From Alphaproteobacteria bacterium (GTDB lineage Bacteria; Pseudomonadota; Alphaproteobacteria; Sphingomonadales; Sphingomonadaceae): DNA of 7,266 bases. The first letter of the stretch is position 1. Every line of letters begins with the position of its first letter. Shown here in pieces: positions 1-6,494 of the stretch. A program made the position numbers and the translations under genes. The DNA lies in NCBI GenBank assembly GCA_018970965.1, contig JAGWVG010000082.1:1-7266 (forward strand), in the 5' to 3' direction. The notes below the pieces were generated by a model that did no database searches, was not told where the DNA came from, and worked only from the letters and a program-made list of their open reading frames with translations.

Positions 1-1
1 A

Positions 2-199
2 TTATTAAGAGGAGCCATCACCTTTGAGCAAAATCGGGCTAACGTTGATCGGATTATCGTTCTGCAACAGACCAAACCCTATTTCTTCAATCTAGAAGGG
101 CGAGAATGCGTTTTATTTTACTGGAAGCGCACGGATCGAAAATCTGTTGTCTGTTATTCAACAGAAGATGGAAAACTGGCAGATCATTATTATAGCTGA
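2..199 (+). CDS. 3' end of a small protein of unknown function, paralogous to the next gene
   Basis: This is an open frame running in from the left edge and ending at TGA 197-199, giving 65 residues of an incomplete protein; the start lies outside the window. I do not recognise a named family. The C-terminal part reads C-V-L (Cys36 of the fragment), a polar stretch, then V-C-Y (Cys51), followed by G-x-L-x-D. The next gene has the same order of motifs (C-V-L, V-C-Y, G-x-L-x-D), with its cysteines 17 rather than 15 residues apart. The two are therefore probably tandem duplicates, and this one may also begin with a lipoprotein signal outside the window (inference). Only 12 bp separate its stop from the next start, so they are likely co-transcribed. 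The region is clearly richer in A and T than the genes to the right. The paired cysteines could form a disulfide in the periplasm. Confidence 0.6.
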   Translation, partial: LLRGAITFEQNRANVDRIIVLQQTKPYFFNLEGRECVLFYWKRTDRKSVVCYSTEDGKLADHYYS

Positions 200-211
200 G
201 GCTTAGGGCAG

Positions 212-514
212 ATGCGTAAAACTCTCTTAACAGGCTTTACCCTCGCGCTTCTCCTGCAAGGGTGTGATAACCCCAATATTCCCAAGAATATGACGCCTGC
301 CGAAGAAAAGGTGTATCACAAAGCCATCAAGTTGCGGTCCTATGGCAGCGATTATAATGCGAAGAAGCTGGTGGAGACGAGCAAAGCCATCGTCTTTCAT
401 TTGAGGCAAAAGACATGCGTCCTTTTGGTCCCGAACGGGATGAGCACTGGATGGACATACACAGTCTGTTATGATGATAAGACCGGAGCTTTGACCGACA
501 ATAGCATTACTTAG
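212..514 (+). CDS. Small predicted lipoprotein of unknown function (100 aa)
   Basis: The protein starts with a basic MRK, a hydrophobic stretch (residues 4-15) and a lipobox-like L-Q-G-C ending at Cys18, so it is probably exported and lipidated. Asp19 follows the lipidated cysteine; in enterobacteria Asp at this place favours retention in the inner membrane, but whether the rule holds here is unknown. The mature part is short (about 83 residues), polar, and has two more cysteines (Cys69 and Cys86) in C-V-L and V-C-Y motifs, then G-A-L-T-D. The same pattern occurs in the gene just upstream, suggesting duplication. The ATG is 12 bp after the upstream stop, and only a weak purine run (AGGG) precedes it. 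Base composition is AT-richer than in neighbouring genes, consistent with recent acquisition or weak selection. No function can be assigned. It is not a Fic antitoxin by sequence, because it has no S/T-x-x-x-E-G/N motif. Confidence 0.65.
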   Translation: MRKTLLTGFTLALLLQGCDNPNIPKNMTPAEEKVYHKAIKLRSYGSDYNAKKLVETSKAIVFHLRQKTCVLLVPNGMSTGWTYTVCYDDKTGALTDNSIT

Positions 515-538
515 GCCAGTCTTCCCTGATTGGCCCAA
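511..538 (+). other. Imperfect hairpin between lipoprotein gene and fic
   Basis: TTAGGCCA (511-518) can pair with TGGCCCAA (531-538), with one mismatch and a 12-base loop. The left arm includes the lipoprotein stop codon and the right arm ends four bases before the Fic ATG. No run of T follows, so it is not a classic intrinsic terminator. It could lower read-through or hinder translation of the Fic gene. Confidence 0.3.
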
Positions 539-542
539 ACAA

Positions 543-1220
543 ATGCTGGATCATGCCCTTATTCGGAAAGCCAATAGTTGCTTTAGCGATGGATGGCACT
601 GCTTCGGGCTCGAGGCCAAAGCCGCTTGGCTGTTGCGAGAGAAATTGGGCGACGCTGCGCCACGCAAGGCATTCTACCGCATTGCGCCAGAGCCCATTCT
701 CTGGTCCTTCTGGCCTGAGCTTGCAGACCTTCGGCTGACATCTCCCCGCGCCTTGGAACTGGCCAGCCTATTGACCGGGCAGCGTCAGTCCTATCGAACC
801 AAACCCATTTTTGGGTTGGACGAGCACCGTCGGCGCTTTTACTTCGCGCGCCGCTCTGCGCCGAATGCGTTGGAGGGGTATCTAGAGATAGCGCGTGACG
901 CACAGCCACTCGAAGTCGCGTTGGAAGCCCTCTTCCGCAACATCGTTTTCGCCCACCCCTTTACGGACGGCAATGGTCGTTTTGCCCGCACGTTACTTGC
1001 GGGGCTGCTCGCGCGGCATGGGCTCATCACACTGCCCTGCTTGCCCCTGAATAGCGTTTTTGAGGCACGCAAATCGGCAATCGCCTCTGCATTTCGGACA
1101 GCGACAGAACCGGGCAAACAACATCTGTTGCAAACCCTATTATGTGCCGCCGTGAATGAGGCTGCGGCGCTCGCCTGTCAGGCGCAAAGCGCAGAGGCCG
1201 CCGCGCGACCTCAGCGATAA
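543..1220 (+). CDS. fic: Fic-domain protein (putative protein AMPylase)
   Basis: This is a 225-residue Fic protein. Fic enzymes usually transfer AMP from ATP to a hydroxyl side chain of a target protein. The catalytic motif is complete at residues 138-149 (HPFTDGNGRFAR): His138 as general base, Asp142 for metal, the G-N-G anion hole and the two arginines, so the enzyme should be active. A likely target-binding flap lies near residues 95-103 (RRRFYF). I see no S/T-x-x-x-E-G/N inhibitory motif within the protein or in the two small upstream proteins. It may therefore be a class I enzyme whose partner is elsewhere, or be controlled another way. ATG 543 is the first possible start after an in-frame stop at 492-494, and it has no Shine-Dalgarno sequence, suggesting weak translation. 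The 3' end overlaps the convergent monooxygenase gene by 10 bp. The domain call is firm; target and role (toxin or regulator) are unknown. Confidence 0.9.
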   Translation: MLDHALIRKANSCFSDGWHCFGLEAKAAWLLREKLGDAAPRKAFYRIAPEPILWSFWPELADLRLTSPRALELASLLTGQRQSYRTKPIFGLDEHRRRFYFARRSAPNALEGYLEIARDAQPLEVALEALFRNIVFAHPFTDGNGRFARTLLAGLLARHGLITLPCLPLNSVFEARKSAIASAFRTATEPGKQHLLQTLLCAAVNEAAALACQAQSAEAAARPQR

Positions 1221-2719
1221 GCAAACTCCGCCCCATCCAGATTGATCTTGGGGAAATCATCCTTTTCCTGCCAATAATCTTGGTTGTGGCGCCATTCGGG
1301 CTTGTCGCCGCGCTTGGGCATTTTGTGCAGATCGCGCATCAAATAGCTGGGGTTGAAATTCTCTTCCTCAATCCAAGGCAATTTGGGCATATTATGGTCT
1401 TCAGGCCGCAGCTGCACTTCCACCCGCTCAGCGCCCTTGCCTGCCATGTGCTTGAGCAAGCGGCAGACAAAATCACCCATCATATCGACGCGCAGCGTCC
1501 AGCTCGCACGGAAATAGCCAAACACCCAGGCCATATTCGGCACGCCCGTAAACATCATCCCGCGATAGGTGACGGTATCGGCCCAATCGACGGGCTGACC
1601 ATCTACTTCAAAGGGAATGTCCCCCAATACCGACAGCTTAAAGCCCGTGGCCGCAACAATGATATCCGCCTCTAATTCTTCGCCTGATTTGAGGAGAATG
1701 CCTTTCTCTGTGAAGCGATCAATATGATCGGTCACCACACTCACCTCACCGCGCGCAACAGCTTGGAAAATGTCGCCATCCGGCACAAAGGCAAGGCGCT
1801 GCTGCCAGATGCGGTATTTGGGCGTGAAATGCGGCTCAAATTGAAAGTCCGGCCCGGCATAAAGGCGGATGAGTTCTTTGAGCTCTTCGGTCACCACTTC
1901 CGGCTCATCAATGCAGCGCTGGGTCAAAGCCTGCTGATCATACATAATCTGCTGGCGCACCACGCGATGGACGGTTGGCTCATCAATGCCGATTTGCCGC
2001 AGCCGGTCTGCCAATTCATTCTGGTTGGGGCTGCAGAAGAAATAGGTGGGTGAACGTTGCAGCATCGTCACATGGCTGGCCTTGCCCGCCATTGCCGGGA
2101 TGACCGTAGCAGCCGTCGCGCCAGAGCCAATGACAATGACTTTCTTGCCCGTCACATCAATATCCGGCGTCCATTTCATCGCATGGATGAACAGGCCTTT
2201 GAACTTTTCTCGGTCAGTCCAATCGGGAATATAGGGGTCGTTGTGGTTGTAATAGCCTTGGCACATCCACAGAAAATTGCAGGTAAAATGGAGCGTTTTG
2301 CCATCGGCCTTGCTGATCGCTTCGACGGTCCACAGATTGGTGTCGCGCGAAAAGCTGCAATGAGTGATGGTGTGGCCATAGCGAATATGCGGGTTCAGAT
2401 CATTTTCCTCGATCACCTCGCCCATATATTTCAGAATTTCATCCGCCGCCGCGATTGGCGGGCCAATCCATGGCTTGAAGCGATAGCCGAAGGTGTAAAG
2501 GTCTGAATCAGACCGCACACCGGGATATTTATGCGTCTCCCATGTGCCGCCAAATGTCTCTTTAGAATCGAGGATGAGAAAGCTCTTATCCGGGCATTGG
2601 TCCTTCAAATGCACGGCCGAGCCAATGCCGGAAATGCCAGCACCGGCAATGAGAACGTCGACATGCATAGCGTCATTGGCGGCAATGGTCTGCGCGCGAT
2701 CCGCAACTTTATCCAGCAT
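1211..2719 (-). CDS. EthA-like flavin-containing (Baeyer-Villiger type) monooxygenase
   Basis: This 502-residue enzyme is a single-component FAD- and NADPH-dependent monooxygenase, resembling mycobacterial EthA along its whole length. Such enzymes insert oxygen next to a ketone to make an ester, or oxidise sulfur in thioamides. Visible motifs are the FAD site G-A-G-I-S-G (26-31), G-G-T-W (57-60) followed by Y-P-G-x-R-S-D (65-71), the Baeyer-Villiger fingerprint F-K-G-x-x-x-H-x-x-x-W (173-183), the NADPH site G-S-G-A-T-A (198-203), and I-I-V-A-A-T-G-F (353-360). The fingerprint residue after Trp183 is Thr where Pro or Asp is usual. The start at 2719 is backed by AGAGAGG seven bases upstream; Met18 would match EthA's shorter N-terminus but lacks a ribosome site. 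It is divergent from the thiolase gene and convergent with fic. The natural substrate is unknown; a ketone or fatty ketone is plausible. Confidence 0.92.
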   Translation of the reverse strand: MLDKVADRAQTIAANDAMHVDVLIAGAGISGIGSAVHLKDQCPDKSFLILDSKETFGGTWETHKYPGVRSDSDLYTFGYRFKPWIGPPIAAADEILKYMGEVIEENDLNPHIRYGHTITHCSFSRDTNLWTVEAISKADGKTLHFTCNFLWMCQGYYNHNDPYIPDWTDREKFKGLFIHAMKWTPDIDVTGKKVIVIGSGATAATVIPAMAGKASHVTMLQRSPTYFFCSPNQNELADRLRQIGIDEPTVHRVVRQQIMYDQQALTQRCIDEPEVVTEELKELIRLYAGPDFQFEPHFTPKYRIWQQRLAFVPDGDIFQAVARGEVSVVTDHIDRFTEKGILLKSGEELEADIIVAATGFKLSVLGDIPFEVDGQPVDWADTVTYRGMMFTGVPNMAWVFGYFRASWTLRVDMMGDFVCRLLKHMAGKGAERVEVQLRPEDHNMPKLPWIEEENFNPSYLMRDLHKMPKRGDKPEWRHNQDYWQEKDDFPKINLDGAEFAYR

Positions 2720-2946
2720 CCTAAACCCTCTCTCTTTTCTTGTCCTTTTGGTGGACTTTCAACCCAGATGATGACCGCCACATTGATCGAAATCAACCGC
2801 CGAGTTGCACAGATGAAAAACAGGAAAATGGGGCGGTTCAGACACTTTGCTGCGCTGCAAAAAACAAAGCCTTGAAATGCGGAACCGCTTGCTGAAAAGC
2901 GATTTGCAGAAATCTGATCACTGAGTCGTATGGAAAGGACTTTAGG
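2720..2946. promoter_or_regulatory. Divergent intergenic region: promoters and possible operators for monooxygenase and thiolase genes
   Basis: These 227 bp lie between two divergent genes and must hold the promoter for at least the thiolase run and probably both sides. I see no strong sigma-70 pair; TTGAAA (2872-2877) is the best -35-like hexamer but has no good -10 at the right distance. Small symmetric elements are present: TTGAT-CGAA-ATCAA (2783-2796); AACCGCC (2795-2801) matched by GGCGGTT (2832-2838); and TTTGC (2846-2850) facing GCAAA (2857-2861). Any could be an operator, though each is short. Ribosome sites are clear on both sides: AGAGAGG seven bases before the monooxygenase ATG, and AAAGGA about eight bases before the thiolase ATG. 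Confidence 0.5.
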
Positions 2947-4131
2947 ATGACCGCAGACCCCATCGTAATTGCCGCTTATGCCCGCACCCCCATGGGAGGC
3001 ATGCAGGGCGCACTGGCATCCGTTCCTGCAACCAAATTGGGCGCAATTGCTATTCAGGCAGCGGTGGAACGCGCAAAGGTCTCCCCTGCTGCGGTCGATC
3101 AAGTCATTATGGGCTGCGTGCTTCCCGGCGCTTTGGGGCAAGCTCCGGCGCGACAGGCCTCAATTGGGGCAGGCCTCCCGCTTTCGACAGGGGCAACCAC
3201 GATCAACAAAGTCTGCGGATCGGGCATGAAAGCCACAATGATGGCAGCCGAAGCGATTATCGCCGGCACATCAGATGTTGTCGTTGCCGGCGGGATGGAA
3301 AGCATGACCAACGCCCCCTATCTGCTCACCAAGCACCGCTCAGGCGCGCGTCTGGGGCATGACAGCCTGAAGGATTCGATGTTCTTAGATGGGCTGGAAG
3401 ATGCCTATGAGCCAGGCCGCGCCATGGGCAGCTTTGCCGAAGACACCTGCCGCGAATATCAATTTACGCGCGAACAGCAGGATGAATATGCCCTACGCTC
3501 GCTGACACGCGCGAAAGCAGCAATTGAGAGCGGCGCATTTGAGCGAGAAATTGTGCCCGTTGAAGTCGCAGGCCGTGCTGGAACAATGGTCGTGGCCGTT
3601 GACGAACAGCCGGGCAATGCCAAGCCCGAAAAAATCCCGACACTGAAGCCTGCTTTTGCAAAAGACGGCACGATCACGGCCGCCAATGCCTCGTCCATCT
3701 CAGATGGCGCAGCGGCTCTGGTCATCACGAAGGAAAGTGTTGCGAAAGCGCAGGGCTTACCCGTTGCGGCGCGTATCCTTGCTTGGGCCACGAACAGCCA
3801 AGAGCCGGCCCGCTTCACCTCAGCCCCCGTGCCCGCCATTCGCAAAGTGATGGAAAAGGCAGGCTGGAGCTTAGAGGACGTTGATTTGTTTGAAATCAAC
3901 GAAGCCTTTGCGATGGTTCCGATGATTGCGATGGCAGAACTTGGCATTCCAGCAGACAAGCTGAACGTGAATGGCGGCGCGACTGCATTGGGCCACCCCA
4001 TTGGGGCATCAGGCGCCCGGATTATTGCGACTTTGGTCGCTGCCCTCGAAACACGCGGGCTCAAGCGCGGCATTGCCTCGCTCTGCATTGGCGGAGGCGA
4101 AGGCACCGCAATTGCGGTTGAGCGCGTCTGA
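2947..4131 (+). CDS. Acetyl-CoA C-acetyltransferase (thiolase)
   Basis: This complete 394-residue thiolase has the normal family length. Biosynthetic thiolases condense two acetyl-CoA to acetoacetyl-CoA; the reverse reaction cleaves 3-ketoacyl-CoA. All catalytic elements are present: nucleophile Cys90 in V-C-G-S-G-M, the N-E-A-F block (318-321), His350 in G-H-P-I-G-A-S-G, and Cys380 in C-I-G-G-G-E-G. The A-G-G-M-E-S-M segment (114-120) is also standard. The enzyme is soluble and cytoplasmic. The start is supported by AAAGGA about eight bases upstream. It is the first gene of a rightward run, and the 42 bp after its stop hold a strong hairpin before the Mur ligase gene. Sequence alone does not settle whether it serves fatty-acid or ketone breakdown, polyhydroxybutyrate or amino-acid catabolism. 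No polyhydroxybutyrate synthase, acetoacetyl-CoA reductase or beta-oxidation partner gene is in the window, so I give no symbol. Confidence 0.93.
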   Translation: MTADPIVIAAYARTPMGGMQGALASVPATKLGAIAIQAAVERAKVSPAAVDQVIMGCVLPGALGQAPARQASIGAGLPLSTGATTINKVCGSGMKATMMAAEAIIAGTSDVVVAGGMESMTNAPYLLTKHRSGARLGHDSLKDSMFLDGLEDAYEPGRAMGSFAEDTCREYQFTREQQDEYALRSLTRAKAAIESGAFEREIVPVEVAGRAGTMVVAVDEQPGNAKPEKIPTLKPAFAKDGTITAANASSISDGAAALVITKESVAKAQGLPVAARILAWATNSQEPARFTSAPVPAIRKVMEKAGWSLEDVDLFEINEAFAMVPMIAMAELGIPADKLNVNGGATALGHPIGASGARIIATLVAALETRGLKRGIASLCIGGGEGTAIAVERV

Positions 4132-4142
4132 TAGACACTCGA

Positions 4143-4176
4143 CATTGGCGGCCAGCCTTGGCAATGGCCGCCAATG
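4143..4176 (+). promoter_or_regulatory. Perfect 12-bp inverted repeat hairpin enclosing the Mur ligase start codon
   Basis: CATTGGCGGCCA (4143-4154) is the exact reverse complement of TGGCCGCCAATG (4165-4176), with a 10-base loop at 4155-4164. Eight of the 12 pairs are G-C. The last three bases of the right arm, 4174-4176, are the ATG of the Mur ligase, so the folded mRNA would bury the start codon, and no clear ribosome site is exposed. The left arm begins 11 bases after the thiolase stop, so a ribosome finishing the thiolase could disturb the stem (inference). No T run follows, which argues against a classic intrinsic terminator, although an atypical terminator or RNA-processing site remains possible. 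Confidence 0.7.
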
Positions 4177-5544
4177 GTAAAGCGGGATTATTTCTTCTGC
4201 GGGGTCGGTGGTTCAGGGATGATGCCGCTTGCCCTGATTGTGGCGGGGCAAGGTCATCGCGTCGCCGGGTCAGACCGCTCGCTGGATCAAGGCCGCACTT
4301 CTCCAAAATTTGATTGGCTGCGCAGCAAAGGCATCGCGCTTTTCCCTCAAGATGGCAGCGGCATCACGCGCGCAGAACAAATTGTCGTTGCTTCAACGGC
4401 AGTTGAAGAAACAGTCCCCGATATCGTGGCCGCAAAGCAGGTTGGCGCAAGCCGCCTGCGCCGTGCCGATCTGTTGGCTCAATTGTTCAACGCGAGCGCT
4501 ATGGGCATTGCGGTCGGCGGCACCAGCGGCAAATCCACTGTGACAGGCATGATCGGCTGGATCTTCCATGCACTTGGCCAAGACCCAACGGTGATGAACG
4601 GTGCGGTGATGAAAAATTTTGCCACACCGGATGCGCCTTTTGCGAGCGCGCTGGTTGGCCAAGGCGCTGCCTTTATCAGTGAAGTAGATGAAAGCGACGG
4701 CTCAATCGCACTTTATGCGCCGGACATTGCGGTTTTGAACAACATCGCGCTCGACCATAAATCGATGGATGAACTGCGCGCGCTTTTTTCCGCCTTCACA
4801 TCGCGCGCGCGCATTTCTGTGCTCAATCTCGACAATGCAGAGGTGGCCAGCTTCCCGCGCGACAATGCGGTGACCTATTCCATTACGGGTCAAGCAGCGG
4901 ATCTGGTGGCGACGGACATTGTCGAGCGGCCCGATGGCGTGGACTTCCGCGTCAAGGATATTGCCGTGTCGCTGCAAGTGCCCGGTCGGCACAATGTGTC
5001 GAATGCATTGGCGGCACTGGCGGCAAGCCAAGCCGCTGGCCTGGATTTGGCGCAAGCAGCTCAGGCGCTGGGCGGCTTTGTGGGATTGAAGCGCCGCATG
5101 GATATTGCGGGGACTGCCAGCGGCATCACCGTGATCGACGATTTCGGGCATAATCCGGATAAAATTTCAGCCACTTTAGCGACGCTGCATGCGTTTCCGG
5201 GACGGCTCCTGCTCTTCTTCCAACCACATGGCTATGGCCCGCTGAAGCAAATGGGGCATGAGCTCATCAACATCTTTGCCGCACAGATGCGCGCCAACGA
5301 TCAGCTCATTTTATGCGACCCTGTGTATTTTGGCGGCACAGTGGATCGCTCCGTTGGCAGCGCAGAAATCGTCGCCGGCATTTCAGCGGCAGGGCGCCAA
5401 GCAACTTATATTGCTGATCGCTCGGCCTGCGCAGACCAATTGGTTGCCAAGGCACAATCCGGTGACCGCATCGTCATCATGGGCGCGCGCGATGACACCT
5501 TATCGGCCTTTGCAGCAGACATTGTTGCACGATTGGGCCGCTGA
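4174..5544 (+). CDS. MurC-like Mur ligase (UDP-N-acetylmuramate--amino acid ligase family)
   Basis: This 456-residue protein has the three-domain layout of MurC, which joins L-alanine to UDP-MurNAc in cytoplasmic peptidoglycan synthesis. The N-terminal domain has G-V-G-G-S-G-M (10-16) and G-S-D (32-34), as in UDP-MurNAc binding. The central ATPase has P-loop G-T-S-G-K-S-T (116-122), E-V-D-E-S-D-G-S (170-177) and N-I-A-L-D-H (190-195). The C-terminal domain begins around G-R-H-N-V-S-N-A-L (271-279). It departs from typical MurC in three places: His in the P-loop is Ser118, D-Y-x-H-H-P reads D-F-G-H-N-P (323-328), and Q-P-H-R-Y reads Q-P-H-G-Y (350-354), losing the arginine. Its N-terminus is unlike Mpl. 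It sits between a thiolase and a lipid kinase, away from cell-division genes, so it may be a second, specialised ligase (inference). The start is the only ATG that opens the fold properly, but it lies in a hairpin. Confidence 0.82.
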   Translation: MVKRDYFFCGVGGSGMMPLALIVAGQGHRVAGSDRSLDQGRTSPKFDWLRSKGIALFPQDGSGITRAEQIVVASTAVEETVPDIVAAKQVGASRLRRADLLAQLFNASAMGIAVGGTSGKSTVTGMIGWIFHALGQDPTVMNGAVMKNFATPDAPFASALVGQGAAFISEVDESDGSIALYAPDIAVLNNIALDHKSMDELRALFSAFTSRARISVLNLDNAEVASFPRDNAVTYSITGQAADLVATDIVERPDGVDFRVKDIAVSLQVPGRHNVSNALAALAASQAAGLDLAQAAQALGGFVGLKRRMDIAGTASGITVIDDFGHNPDKISATLATLHAFPGRLLLFFQPHGYGPLKQMGHELINIFAAQMRANDQLILCDPVYFGGTVDRSVGSAEIVAGISAAGRQATYIADRSACADQLVAKAQSGDRIVIMGARDDTLSAFAADIVARLGR

Positions 5545-5545
5545 C

Positions 5546-6403
5546 ATGTCGGTGCGCGTTCAGCTTGTCGTCAATCCTGATGCAGGGGGCTATCGGCTCG
5601 ACAATATCTTGGAATTGCGGGAGGCGTTTCGGCGCAAAGGCGCGCGCGTCACCTTGGCGCATATTGGCCCGGGCCGCCAACTCATGGTGGAAGATGATGC
5701 CGATCTGATCGTTGTCGCAGGCGGCGACGGCACCTTGCGCCATGCCGCGATGGCGCTGCTCACCAGCGGACGCGATTTACCCCTGGCCTGTTATCCCATG
5801 GGCACAGTTAACCTGCTCCACCTTGAAGTTGGAGGGCCAACCCAACCCGATGAATTTGCACATGTCGCGCTCAACCAAGTCAAGGCCCAATTCCATGTGC
5901 CTGCAACAATTAATGGCGACATGTTTTTCGGCTGCGCCAGCGTCGGACCAGATTCACGCGCTGTGGCCGGTGTGTCGTTGCGATTAAAGCGGTGGATTGG
6001 GCGATATGCCTATTTGGTGGCAATGCTGCGCCTGCTGGGCCGCTGGCACCGGCCGCAACTCACAATTGTCGCAGATGGCAAAAGCCATAAATGCGAAGCT
6101 GTTTACATTGCCAAGGGCATATACTTTGGCGGCCCCTACACATTCGCCCCAGAGGCCCGGCGAACGACTGCCAAGCTGCATGTTTTGGCGCTGAAACACG
6201 CCAGCCGGAAAGATTTTTGGCGCTTTGTGCGCGGCGTGATGCGGGGCCGCCCGTTGGAAGACCGTGCCAATCTCATTCCCATAAATTGCACGACGCTGGA
6301 CATTCAGAGCGAAGAGCCATGGCCCGTTCAGGCCGATGGAGATGTTGTCGCCCTGCTCCCCGCGCGCATCGAAATCTCTGAAAAACGCTTACGTCTCCAC
6401 TAA
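5546..6403 (+). CDS. Diacylglycerol kinase family lipid kinase (DAGK_cat/YegS/LcbK-like)
   Basis: This 285-residue protein belongs to the diacylglycerol/sphingosine kinase catalytic family, which moves phosphate from ATP to the hydroxyl of a lipid at the membrane's inner face. The fold opens with V-V-N-P-D-A-G-G (8-15), followed by nucleotide motif G-G-D-G-T (59-63), P-M-G-T-V-N (84-89) where relatives have P-x-G-T-x-N, and late A-D-G-D (263-266), the counterpart of the family's D-G-E. Length fits bacterial members. The frame stays open upstream to an ATG at 5258, but the first 96 residues of that version do not fit the family and lie inside the Mur ligase gene. ATG 5546, one base after the Mur ligase stop, fits the conserved N-terminus. 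The tight spacing implies translational coupling. The substrate could be diacylglycerol, undecaprenol-like lipids or, if this is a sphingomonad, a sphingoid base; sequence alone cannot decide. Confidence 0.85.
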   Translation: MSVRVQLVVNPDAGGYRLDNILELREAFRRKGARVTLAHIGPGRQLMVEDDADLIVVAGGDGTLRHAAMALLTSGRDLPLACYPMGTVNLLHLEVGGPTQPDEFAHVALNQVKAQFHVPATINGDMFFGCASVGPDSRAVAGVSLRLKRWIGRYAYLVAMLRLLGRWHRPQLTIVADGKSHKCEAVYIAKGIYFGGPYTFAPEARRTTAKLHVLALKHASRKDFWRFVRGVMRGRPLEDRANLIPINCTTLDIQSEEPWPVQADGDVVALLPARIEISEKRLRLH

Positions 6404-6494
6404 TTGATATCAGGTGGTTGTCGCTGGCCCTTGACGCCCGCCCACCAATCGCGTCCATAGGCTGTCATATTATATCCTTGGGGAGCATCTGATC
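6404..6494 (+). promoter_or_regulatory. Intergenic region with ribosome site of the symporter gene
   Basis: These 91 bp separate the lipid kinase from the symporter. TGGGGAG (6479-6485), nine bases before the ATG, is a good ribosome site. TTGACG (6431-6436) and TATTAT (6468-6473) look like promoter hexamers but are about 31 bases apart, too far to form one sigma-70 promoter. An 8-bp palindrome, TGATATCA (6405-6412), follows the kinase stop. No clear terminator is visible. Confidence 0.4.

Noticed and set aside
227..538. 103-residue minus-strand frame opposite the lipoprotein, considered as a Fic antitoxin
   Set aside because: It lacks an S/T-x-x-x-E-G/N motif and is antisense to a gene with a clear signal peptide and a paralogue.
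2057..2506. 149-residue plus-strand frame inside the monooxygenase region
   Set aside because: It is opposite the NADPH- and FAD-domain code of a well-supported gene and shows no family features.
3459..4145. 228-residue reading frame opposite the thiolase
   Set aside because: It is antisense to an intact thiolase and has the Ala/Ser/Pro/Arg-rich make-up of a shadow frame, with no recognisable motif.
4143..4176. Hairpin read as an intrinsic terminator of the thiolase
   Set aside because: No T run follows (the next bases are GTAAAGCGGG), and termination here would end before the Mur ligase coding sequence, which has no other evident promoter.
4164..4313. 49-residue frame starting at an ATG in the hairpin loop, with a C-P-D-C-G-G stretch
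   Set aside because: It overlaps the Mur ligase out of frame and is Arg-rich as expected from shifted GC-rich code; the cysteine pair is probably chance.
5258..5545. Upstream extension of the lipid kinase frame by 96 residues
   Set aside because: The extension lies wholly within the Mur ligase gene, has no family-like sequence, and the conserved kinase N-terminus begins exactly at ATG 5546.
6431..6473. TTGACG and TATTAT as a sigma-70 promoter for the symporter
   Set aside because: The spacing is about 31 bases instead of 16-18, so they do not form one promoter.
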